From NCBI GenBank assembly GCA_022703195.1, contig JAKLEF010000146.1, positions 1-5,514 of the forward strand: a stretch of 5,514 nt of DNA, written 5' to 3'. The position numbers were made by a program, and so were the translations under genes. The stretch is from Candidatus Fermentibacterota bacterium (GTDB taxonomy: Bacteria; Fermentibacterota; Fermentibacteria; Fermentibacterales; Fermentibacteraceae). The notes below the pieces were generated by a model that had not been told where the DNA came from, did no database searches, and saw nothing but the letters and a program-made list of their open reading frames with translations. Shown piece by piece: positions 1-5,514 of this stretch; the first letter of the stretch is position 1, and each line of letters starts with the position of its first letter.

Positions 1-2062
1 TCCTGGCCGGGAGCTCCGATTCGAGGAAGGCCCCGTAGTCCTGCTCCATCGCCGCGGCGAGGGAATCGGGCCTGAGGGTCTCCACCAGCACGATGCCCGG
101 GATGGAACCCCTCCCGGCGCGGCCCGCGGCCTGCATCACGAGCTGGAAGGCCCTCTCCGAAGCGCGGAAGTCGGGGATCGCCAGGGCCATGTCGGCCGAG
201 AGGATGCCGACGAGCGTGACCCCCGGGAAGTCGTGCCCCTTCGCTACCATCTGCGTGCCGAGGAGGACGTCGGCTCCCCCTTCGGCGAAGCGCCCCAGGA
301 TCTCCCAGGTGGCGCCGGCCGAAGAGGACGTGTCCCTGTCAAGCCTGAGGATGCGGATTCCCGGCAGGGCGCCCGCGAGGAACGCCTCCACCTTCTGGAC
401 CCCCGGGCCCTCGGTGACGAACCTGGTGCAGCCGCACGACGGGCAGTCCCTCGGTGCTTTCGTCCACCAGCCGCAGTGGTGGCACCTCAGTATTCCGCCG
501 CGCGAGTGGTACGTAGGGGCTACGGCGCACTCCGGGCAGTCCTCCCGGCGGCCGCATCCCGCACAGATCCGGGTGGGCGCGAAACCCCTCCGGTTCAGGA
601 GCAGGATCGACTGCTCGCCCCGATGCCAGGTGTCGGAGACCGCCGTCAGTATCTCCGGGGGCACGACGCTGCCGTACTCACCAGGCCTGACGGCTCTTAC
701 GGAGGGCATCGGCCTGCCACCCGCCCGTCCCGGCAGCGTGAGGATCCCGTACTTGCCCGAATCAGCGTTGCCCCGGCTCTCGAGGGACGGCGTGGCCGAG
801 CCCAGCACGACGGGCACTCCCTCGAGGGAACCGCGCACCACGGCCAGGTCGCGCGCGTTGTACCGCGGCTGCTCCTGCTGCTTGTAGCTCGAATCGTGCT
901 CCTCGTCGACGATGATGAGCCCCGTGCGTGCGAGCGGGGCGAAGACGGCACTCCTGGGCCCGATGGCTATGCTCTTCGCGCCCGATGCAAGGGCGCTCCA
1001 GGCACGGAGCCTCTCGCCAGTCGAGAGCGCGCTGTGCATCACCGCGACCACGCCTGGGAACCGCCGCTCGAACCGCGCGGTGAGCTGGGGCGTGAGGGAT
1101 ATCTCAGGCACGAGGACCACGGCCTGGAGCCCGCGGGCGACGGCCCCGGCGATGGCCCTCAGATAGACCTCGGTCTTGCCGCTTCCGGTGACGCCGTGCA
1201 GCAGGAAGACGCCGCCCTTCGCGCCCGAGATGCGCGAGACGGCCTCCTCCTGCCCGGGTTCGAGGTCCGCGACCTCCGCACCGGCAAGCGAGCCCGCAGC
1301 ACCCGCAGCCTCCACAGGCGAGACCGCAGCGGCCCCCGCCTTCACCACGGCTTCGAGGGAGGCCCGCGAGGCGCCGGCCTCCCGGAGAAGGGCGGCGATC
1401 GTGATCCTTTCGTCGCTCCGGGAGAGGATCTCGAGGATCGACGCCTGCGCCGGCGCCTTCCTGCGAAGCCTTTCGGCCATGCCCGCGAGAGCGGCAGGGG
1501 GCAGGCAGGGCGTTACGGCCATCCCCGCGGATGTCCTGCGGGCCGGCGCGGGGGAGAGCCTGCACTCGACTGCGCCCGCTGCGGCCAGGGATGACAGGTG
1601 CGACATCAGCACCGACCGGGAGGAGAATGCGTAAGCCAGGCCGTCCACCGGGACGAACAGCGAAGCGTCGAGCCCTTCCAGGACAGGATCGCCCGCCGCC
1701 GCCAGCCCCGCCGTGCGGCGGACCTCCAGCCGGAGCCCCGCCCCCGCTCCGGGAGGCGAAGCCGAGGCCATCATCATCCCCGGCGGCGCAGAATAGTAGT
1801 CGGCCGCCCATCTCACCAGTTCGAGAACGGGGCGCGGGAGGGCTGGAACACAGTCGAGGCGGGACTCCACCGTCTTCACGCCGTCCGCGGGAAGGGAGGG
1901 GGAACGCCCCCAGATCCAGCCCGTCAGCTTCTCGCGGCCGAAGGGCACCTCCACGCGGCATCCCTCGAGAACGCCCCCCGCCATCCCCGAAGGGAGCAGG
2001 TAGGTGAACGTCCTCCAGACCGGCCTCGGGACGGCTACCTCGACCGCCGTCGCATCAGGCAT
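1..2062 (-). CDS. priA: Primosomal protein N' (replication restart helicase PriA), C-terminus cut by window edge
   Basis: PriA is the cytoplasmic 3'-5' superfamily 2 DNA helicase that recognises stalled or collapsed forks and reloads the replicative helicase. The reading frame is open from the ATG at 2062 to the left edge, giving 687 residues. Visible in order: an N-terminal 3'-DNA-end-binding domain (about 1-105, with VPFGREKLTGW and the WAADYYSAP stretch); a middle region with an Ala-rich linker; a Q-motif-like LEPGQEEAV (267-275); Walker A GVTGSGKT (290-297); DEEH box (386-389); SYKQQEQPRYNARDLAVVR; GSATPSLES; LLLNRRGF (487-494); eight zinc cysteines at 500, 503, 509, 512, 527, 530, 540 and 543; GTQMVAKGHD (602-611); QAAGRAGR (644-651). 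Compared with E. coli PriA (732 aa), about 110 residues of C-terminal domain lie outside the window. The Walker lysine is residue 296 against 230 in E. coli, so the region before the helicase is longer. The start overlaps the upstream deaminase gene by 8 bp, and only a weak GGGGG precedes it, which favours translational coupling. Confidence 0.97.
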   Translation of the reverse strand, partial: MPDATAVEVAVPRPVWRTFTYLLPSGMAGGVLEGCRVEVPFGREKLTGWIWGRSPSLPADGVKTVESRLDCVPALPRPVLELVRWAADYYSAPPGMMMASASPPGAGAGLRLEVRRTAGLAAAGDPVLEGLDASLFVPVDGLAYAFSSRSVLMSHLSSLAAAGAVECRLSPAPARRTSAGMAVTPCLPPAALAGMAERLRRKAPAQASILEILSRSDERITIAALLREAGASRASLEAVVKAGAAAVSPVEAAGAAGSLAGAEVADLEPGQEEAVSRISGAKGGVFLLHGVTGSGKTEVYLRAIAGAVARGLQAVVLVPEISLTPQLTARFERRFPGVVAVMHSALSTGERLRAWSALASGAKSIAIGPRSAVFAPLARTGLIIVDEEHDSSYKQQEQPRYNARDLAVVRGSLEGVPVVLGSATPSLESRGNADSGKYGILTLPGRAGGRPMPSVRAVRPGEYGSVVPPEILTAVSDTWHRGEQSILLLNRRGFAPTRICAGCGRREDCPECAVAPTYHSRGGILRCHHCGWWTKAPRDCPSCGCTRFVTEGPGVQKVEAFLAGALPGIRILRLDRDTSSSAGATWEILGRFAEGGADVLLGTQMVAKGHDFPGVTLVGILSADMALAIPDFRASERAFQLVMQAAGRAGRGSIPGIVLVETLRPDSLAAAMEQDYGAFLESELPAR

Positions 2063-3329
2063 CCGCGCCGGCCCCCGATAGCGTTTCCCGTCTTGCAGCC
2101 GCGATGCCCATCGGGAGCGGGGGAAGGGTCGGGAAGGCCCCGTCCTCGTAGAGTACCCTTCCGTGCACCATCACGAGGCGCACCCGCGAGGGCCAGTCGA
2201 GCTCGAGGACGTATCTGACCGGATCCTCGGCCGCCTCCAGCTCCTCAGCCTCCGCTCCGGAGGGTTCGAGGAGGACGATGTCGGCCTGCATCCCCGCGTC
2301 GATCCTTCCGTGGCCGGTGTCGAGGATGCGCCCGGCGCCCTCGGTGGCGGCCTTCAGCCAGAGCCTGCCCGCGACGGAGGCCGGCGATCGCATGAACGAG
2401 GCAAGGGACATGGCGAGCCTCAGGTCGGAGGACAGATCGAGGCGGTTGTTGCATGCCGCCCCGTCGCTGGCAGGGAAGACCCCGACGCCTGAGGCGAGAA
2501 GCGCCGGGACGTCGGCAATGCCGCTGCCAAGCCTCAGGTTGGTCCACGGGCAGTGGACGACCGAAGTGCCCGATGAAGCGAGCAGGTCAGCCTCCCCAGG
2601 GGCGAGATGGACGCAATGGGCCAGGAGGGTGCGGGCTCCCAGGAAGCCCCTTGCAGCCAGATATCTGACGTTCCCGCCCGACCCCGCGATAGCCGGGTCG
2701 GCGACCTCGGCCGGGCTCTCGGCGCAGTGCGTCGTCCTCACATAGTCGCCCCGAATCCCGCGCACGAACTCCCAGAGCGCGTCGGAGCAGGACAGGGCGA
2801 ACCTGGGTGCGAGGGCATGCCGCACGAGCCCTCCGCACGAGGCGCGGACCCTGCCGGTCTCCTCCACGAGCCAGGCCAGGTCCCGAGCGAGACCTTCCGG
2901 CCCCTCGTCCATCAGCGCGTTGGCCGCATGGGCCCTGATGCCCGAGCGCCTGAGGATGTCCACAGTGACGGCGGAATGCTCTACGTTGCCCATGTCGAGC
3001 AGGCACGTGCATCCCGAGGAGATCAGCTCCCGGAGGGACATGATCACAGAGGCGGCGAGGGTGTCGGGAGTGTGCGCGGCCTCGAGGGGCCAGATCCTCT
3101 CCCCGAGCCATTCCAGCAGCGTCCTGCCCTCGGCCGTTCCGCGGAACAGGGTCTGGCAGAGGTGGACATGGGGCTGGACGAGGCCGGGGATGGCGATGCA
3201 GCGCGCATGCGAGCCCCCGGGCGCCGCCCGGCGGACCGAGGCGATCGCCCCGTTCTCCACTGCTATCGAGAATCCTCCGGACACGAGCCCGGAGCTCCAG
3301 TCCATGACGTATCCCGGCCCGAGTTCCAT
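2055..3329 (-). CDS. Amidohydrolase: 5'-deoxyadenosine / MTA / SAH deaminase family
   Basis: A 424-residue zinc-dependent amidohydrolase of the TIM-barrel deaminase group. Members deaminate the adenine ring of 5'-deoxyadenosine, 5'-methylthioadenosine or S-adenosylhomocysteine, by-products of SAM enzymes. All expected catalytic residues are seen: PHVH (H54, H56), H201 and E204 in THCAES, H238 in AHCVHL, D289 in SDGAACNN. Their spacing nearly equals that of the Thermotoga MTA/SAH deaminase as I recall it (H55, H57, H200, E203, H228, D279). HLCQTLFRG, RIWPLEAAH and APRF (174-177) most resemble 5'-deoxyadenosine deaminases (DadD), so that substrate is my first choice. MtaD-like, guanine deaminase-like or chlorohydrolase-like activity remains possible. 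The typical C-terminal composite-domain sequence GRIDAGMQADIVLLE is present. I chose the ATG at 3329 because GGGAGG lies 4 nt before it and the family N-terminus fits. The frame is open to an ATG at 3509, but that would add 60 residues with no family resemblance and overlap the divergent gene. The 3' end overlaps priA by 8 bp. Confidence 0.9.
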   Translation of the reverse strand: MELGPGYVMDWSSGLVSGGFSIAVENGAIASVRRAAPGGSHARCIAIPGLVQPHVHLCQTLFRGTAEGRTLLEWLGERIWPLEAAHTPDTLAASVIMSLRELISSGCTCLLDMGNVEHSAVTVDILRRSGIRAHAANALMDEGPEGLARDLAWLVEETGRVRASCGGLVRHALAPRFALSCSDALWEFVRGIRGDYVRTTHCAESPAEVADPAIAGSGGNVRYLAARGFLGARTLLAHCVHLAPGEADLLASSGTSVVHCPWTNLRLGSGIADVPALLASGVGVFPASDGAACNNRLDLSSDLRLAMSLASFMRSPASVAGRLWLKAATEGAGRILDTGHGRIDAGMQADIVLLEPSGAEAEELEAAEDPVRYVLELDWPSRVRLVMVHGRVLYEDGAFPTLPPLPMGIAAARRETLSGAGADA

Positions 3330-3333
3330 GTCG

Positions 3334-3339
3334 CCTCCC
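3334..3339 (-). promoter_or_regulatory. Ribosome binding site deciding the deaminase start
   Basis: Read on the minus strand this is GGGAGG, followed by CGAC and then the ATG at 3329. It is the best Shine-Dalgarno match near any in-frame ATG of this gene. The upstream candidates at 3362 and 3509 have no comparable purine-rich element. The 4-nt spacer is slightly short but workable. Confidence 0.6.
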
Positions 3340-3386
3340 GAAGGCTCGTCCGGTGCGAACATAAGCGGCCGCCGGGGGGCGGGAAA

Positions 3387-3416
3387 TTGACCGGAGGAGG
3401 AAGGAAAGGCGATAAT
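3387..3416 (+). promoter_or_regulatory. Sigma70-type promoter for the M16 protease pair
   Basis: TTGACC at 3387-3392 matches the -35 consensus TTGACA at five of six positions. GATAAT at 3411-3416 matches the -10 consensus TATAAT at five of six. The spacer is 18 bp. Such AT-rich hexamers stand out in this GC-rich sequence. Transcription would start near 3422-3424, giving a leader of about 46 nt before the ATG at 3470. The sigma specificity of this unknown host is inferred from the general housekeeping consensus. Confidence 0.65.
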
Positions 3417-3417
3417 C

Positions 3418-3431
3418 GCGGGACGTCCCGC
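3418..3431. repeat. Perfect 14-bp palindrome at the expected transcription start (candidate operator)
   Basis: GCGGGACGTCCCGC equals its own reverse complement over all 14 bases. It begins one base after the -10 hexamer (3411-3416) and covers the predicted +1. That is where a dimeric repressor would block promoter clearance. As RNA it could form at most a 5-bp stem with an ACGT loop, and transcription would begin inside it, so a DNA-binding site is the better reading. The cognate regulator is not in the window. Confidence 0.45.
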
Positions 3432-3469
3432 ATCGAGCGGAACGCATCTTCGATCCGGACGGGGACCCC

Positions 3470-4783
3470 ATGAAAATCGCACCGTTGCTCTGCCTAGCGG
3501 TCGCATCAATCGCGTCGTCCGCGGCGTACTCCCTGAGGACCCTCGACAACGGCCTGACGGTGATCGTCTCGCGCGACGAGTCCGCGCCGGTTGTGACGAT
3601 CTGCATCGCGGTGAAGACGGGTTCGACCTGCCAGACCGAGGCCGACTGCGGCCTGGCCCACTTCTACGAGCACATGTTCTTCAAGGGCAATGCCCAGATA
3701 CCCGACCAGACCGCCTACAACGCCCGCATGGGCGAACTGGGGATCGTCCAGAACGGATCGACATCCGACGAGATCGTCAGGTACCACGTCACGCTCCCGT
3801 CCGAGCGCCTCTCCGAGGGGCTCGAGTTCATGTACTACGCCATCGCGACGCCCCTCTTCGACGAGGACGAGATGGCCGTCGAGCGCAGCGTCATCCTCAA
3901 CGAGTACCAGCGCGACACGACGAACCCGTACTGGGACTACTGGAAGGCCAGGGAGACGGTGCTCCACCCCTCTGCGCCCTGGAGGGCCAACGGCATCGGG
4001 CTGCCCGAGGTGATCACCAGCGCCGACCGCAGCGTGATGGATGCCTTCCGGGCGACCTACTACACGCCCGACAACTGCGCTCTCATCATCGCCGGCAGCG
4101 TCGACGAGGACAGCGCCTTCGCCCTGGCGGAGCGCTGGATGTCCGCCTGGGAGCACGGCGGGAGGAGCGACTACGACGAGCTCCCGATGCTGGTCGAGAT
4201 AGCCCGTGACACCACCGTGGCCATCCCCTCCATCCCCGGCGTCGAGCTCGTGTCCATCGACTACGTCGGCCCGTCGCTCGTCACCGATCCCTCGGCCACC
4301 GACGCAGCCGATGTGTGGGGAACCTGCCTCGACATGATGAACGGCGAGTTCTACCGCGACCTGGTGACCAACGGGCCCTTCATGGATGTCTCCGCCGGCT
4401 TCTACACGCAGCGGTACGCCCCCGTCATCTCCTTCTCGGGCACGCCGAGGCCCGGCAGGTCTACCGAGGCCGTGCAGGCTCTCGAGCAGGAGATCGACCA
4501 GCTCCTCTCCCCGTCCTACTACGACGGATACGACCTGCACGCCGCCACCGAGAGCCTCAGGAGGCACAGGCTCCTCGCGGAGGAGACGTCCTACGACGTC
4601 GCCGTCGAGTCCCTGGCGTTCTGGTGGGTTGTCGGCGGCGGGCTGGGATACTACGACACCTACCCCGACAGCCTGGCCCTCGTCACGGTCGACGACGTGG
4701 CCGCCTTCCTCGACGAATACGTGGCGGGCAGGCCGTCCGTCACCTTCGTCATGTCTCCCGTCGAGGGGGGGTACGCAGAGTGA
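3470..4783 (+). CDS. Exported M16 family zinc metallopeptidase, catalytic subunit
   Basis: A 437-residue M16 (pitrilysin / mitochondrial processing peptidase-like) zinc protease, the usual size of an M16B subunit with two homologous half-domains. The inverted zinc motif HFYEH is intact (H64, E67, H68), and E145 in LNEYQRD lies 77 residues after H68, the family spacing for the third zinc ligand. The N-terminal domain spans about 22-165. The second domain starts around 180 with the family signature VMDAFRATYYTPDNCALIIAGSV (positions 189-211). Residues 1-19 form a Sec signal peptide (K2, hydrophobic core, SAA before likely cleavage after A19), so it should act in the periplasm or outside the cell. 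No lipobox is seen. The ATG at 3470 is chosen because the signal peptide starts there and no in-frame start precedes it closely; the Shine-Dalgarno GGGGA (3461-3465) is modest. It overlaps the next M16 gene by 4 bp, and the two products likely form a heterodimer. Substrate unknown; such enzymes usually cut short peptides or unfolded segments. Confidence 0.93.
   Translation: MKIAPLLCLAVASIASSAAYSLRTLDNGLTVIVSRDESAPVVTICIAVKTGSTCQTEADCGLAHFYEHMFFKGNAQIPDQTAYNARMGELGIVQNGSTSDEIVRYHVTLPSERLSEGLEFMYYAIATPLFDEDEMAVERSVILNEYQRDTTNPYWDYWKARETVLHPSAPWRANGIGLPEVITSADRSVMDAFRATYYTPDNCALIIAGSVDEDSAFALAERWMSAWEHGGRSDYDELPMLVEIARDTTVAIPSIPGVELVSIDYVGPSLVTDPSATDAADVWGTCLDMMNGEFYRDLVTNGPFMDVSAGFYTQRYAPVISFSGTPRPGRSTEAVQALEQEIDQLLSPSYYDGYDLHAATESLRRHRLLAEETSYDVAVESLAFWWVVGGGLGYYDTYPDSLALVTVDDVAAFLDEYVAGRPSVTFVMSPVEGGYAE
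4763..4771 (+). promoter_or_regulatory. Ribosome binding site for the second M16 gene
   Basis: GAGGGGGGG lies inside the 3' end of the first M16 gene, 8 nt before the GTG at 4780. It supports the GTG start, which overlaps the upstream TGA as GTGA. Confidence 0.55.
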
Positions 4784-5514
4784 GGATTCTGCTGGCGCTC
4801 TTCGCTGCCGCTTCGGCGGCCTCCGCCTCGGTGCCCTCCGACGTGATGGAATTCGAGCTCGGCAACGGCATCAGGGTCATCTCCAGGCAGATGCCTTCCA
4901 CGAACGAGGGACTCGCCGTCTTCCTCGAGGGCGGTTCGAGGACTCTGGACGAGGGCACCGCCGGGATCGAGAACCTCGCATTCGAGGCCTGCCTTATGGG
5001 TTCCTCGCGCTACCCGGGCGAGGCATGGCGCTCGCTGATGGACGTCACCCAGGCCAGGATCGAGGGCGTCTACGGGTACGACTTCAGCGCCCTCCGCCTG
5101 ATGTGCCTGGAGGAGGACCTGCCGGTCCTTCTCGACGCCATGTCCGACTGCCTCATCGATCCAGAACTGGAGGCCTCGGCCTTCGAGCGCACCCGGGACG
5201 GCCTCCTGCAGGCGCTGCTAGTCGAGGAGAGCGATCCCGACGAGAGGGTCTGGCGGGTGGCCAACGAGGGCCTCTTCGCGGGCCATCCCTACAGGTTCGA
5301 CCCCTCCGGGACGGTGGAGACCATGGAAGGCTTCACTGCCGCCGACGTCAGGGCCAGGCTCTCGGAGAGGATGCTCGCTGGGAACATGCTGATAGCCCAC
5401 GTCGGGCCGACCGGGACGGATGATCTGAGGGAGATGCTCGAGGGCACCTTCGGGCGGATCGCGCCGGGAGGCGGCGATCTGACGCCGCCCCCGCCGTTCG
5501 GGTTCTCGCGCGAT
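4780..5514 (+). CDS. Exported M16 family protein, zinc site lost (non-catalytic partner), 3' end cut by window edge
   Basis: The frame starts at a GTG overlapping the stop of the preceding M16 gene (GTGA, 4780-4783) and stays open to the right edge, giving 245 residues. A Sec signal peptide is clear: R2, a hydrophobic run, and ASA before likely cleavage after A16. From about residue 22 it follows the M16 N-terminal domain (FELGNGIRVISR, then GGSRTLDEGTAGIE). Where the HxxEH motif belongs it has N65-L-A-F68-E69, so both zinc histidines and the catalytic Glu are replaced, and no Glu occupies the third-ligand position (QALL around 144-147). FERTRDGLLQAL (135-146), GHPYRFDPSGTVE and GNMLIAHVGP match the conserved M16 framework and lead into the second domain. 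The rest, probably about 170-200 residues, is outside the window. Many M16B enzymes pair one active with one inactive subunit, and the tight overlap with an active paralogue fits that. A separate scaffold or binding role is less likely. Confidence 0.88.
   Translation, partial: MRILLALFAAASAASASVPSDVMEFELGNGIRVISRQMPSTNEGLAVFLEGGSRTLDEGTAGIENLAFEACLMGSSRYPGEAWRSLMDVTQARIEGVYGYDFSALRLMCLEEDLPVLLDAMSDCLIDPELEASAFERTRDGLLQALLVEESDPDERVWRVANEGLFAGHPYRFDPSGTVETMEGFTAADVRARLSERMLAGNMLIAHVGPTGTDDLREMLEGTFGRIAPGGGDLTPPPPFGFSRD

Larger units (their letters stand above)
3330..3469. promoter_or_regulatory. Divergent intergenic regulatory region
   Basis: This 140-bp gap separates the deaminase-priA unit (minus) from the M16 protease pair (plus) and is the only non-coding stretch in the window. 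It must supply the promoters of both units unless the minus-strand unit is transcribed from elsewhere. The plus-strand promoter is clear. For the minus strand I see only a poor -10-like GATTAT (complement of 3412-3417), on top of the plus-strand -10. If that is real, the two promoters would overlap and compete. A 17-bp all-purine run (3393-3409) fills most of the plus promoter spacer. Confidence 0.6.

Noticed and set aside
233..1594. Plus-strand open frame of 453 codons across the left half
   Set aside because: It lies antisense to priA, which has every expected motif. Its translation is Arg/Gly/Pro-rich with no recognisable domain, as expected of a GC-rich shadow frame.
1104..1961. Second minus-strand frame of 285 codons inside priA, considered as a sign of a frameshifted priA
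   Set aside because: Translating codon by codon from 2062 gives one uninterrupted PriA frame through the Walker A, DEEH and zinc-cysteine positions, so no frameshift is present.
3432..3454. ATCGA / TCGAT inverted repeat in the M16 leader, considered as a leader hairpin
   Set aside because: The stem is only 5 bp with a 13-nt loop. That is too weak to claim as a regulatory RNA structure.
3330..3509. 60-residue N-terminal extension of the deaminase from the ATG at 3509
   Set aside because: The extra residues show no family similarity, would cross the divergent promoter and the start of the M16 gene, and a good Shine-Dalgarno marks the ATG at 3329.
3506..4567. Minus-strand open frame of 353 codons opposite the first M16 gene
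   Set aside because: The antisense of GC-rich codons gives long stop-free frames. Its translation is repetitive Val/Gly/Asp/Glu without a domain, while the plus strand encodes a clear M16 protease.
4386..5423. Plus-strand open frame of 345 codons bridging both M16 genes
   Set aside because: It is out of frame with both M16 genes. The translation is low-complexity Ser/Pro/Arg/Thr, so it is a frame shadow and not a fusion.

Overview
The window is GC-rich (roughly two thirds G+C by eye) and densely coded, with two gene pairs that diverge from a single 140-bp intergenic gap. Coding capacity, overlapping gene ends, a sigma70-like promoter and PriA all indicate a bacterial chromosome. Nothing in it fixes the phylum. 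Heavy use of AGG for arginine, the exported M16 protease pair and the DadD-type deaminase would suit an uncultivated GC-rich lineage, for example one related to the FCB or Eisenbacteria/Fermentibacteria groups, but that is a weak guess. There are no mobile elements, RNA genes, CRISPR arrays or horizontal-transfer signatures.

Left half, minus strand (1-3329): an amidohydrolase of the MTA/SAH/5'-deoxyadenosine deaminase type is followed by priA. The deaminase stop codon lies inside the first codons of priA (8-bp overlap), so the two are almost certainly one transcriptional unit and probably translationally coupled. PriA, the replication-restart helicase, runs off the left edge. It has 687 residues in the window, including the helicase motifs and all eight zinc-binding cysteines, and lacks only the C-terminal domain.

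Middle (3330-3469): the only non-coding stretch. It holds a good plus-strand sigma70-type promoter (TTGACC, 18 bp, GATAAT) with a perfect 14-bp palindrome directly after the -10 box, over the expected transcription start. This looks like a possible operator.

Right half, plus strand (3470-5514): two M16 (pitrilysin/processing-peptidase family) proteins, each with a Sec signal peptide, overlapping by 4 bp. The first keeps the complete zinc site (HFYEH plus a downstream Glu). The second, cut by the right edge, has lost it (NLAFE in its place). This is the catalytic plus non-catalytic subunit arrangement known for M16B heterodimers, here predicted to act outside the cytoplasm.

Overall this is mostly housekeeping and salvage content. 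No convincing novel system is visible. The points most worth a second look are the palindrome at the divergent promoter, the active/inactive exported M16 pair, and the deaminase-priA coupling.
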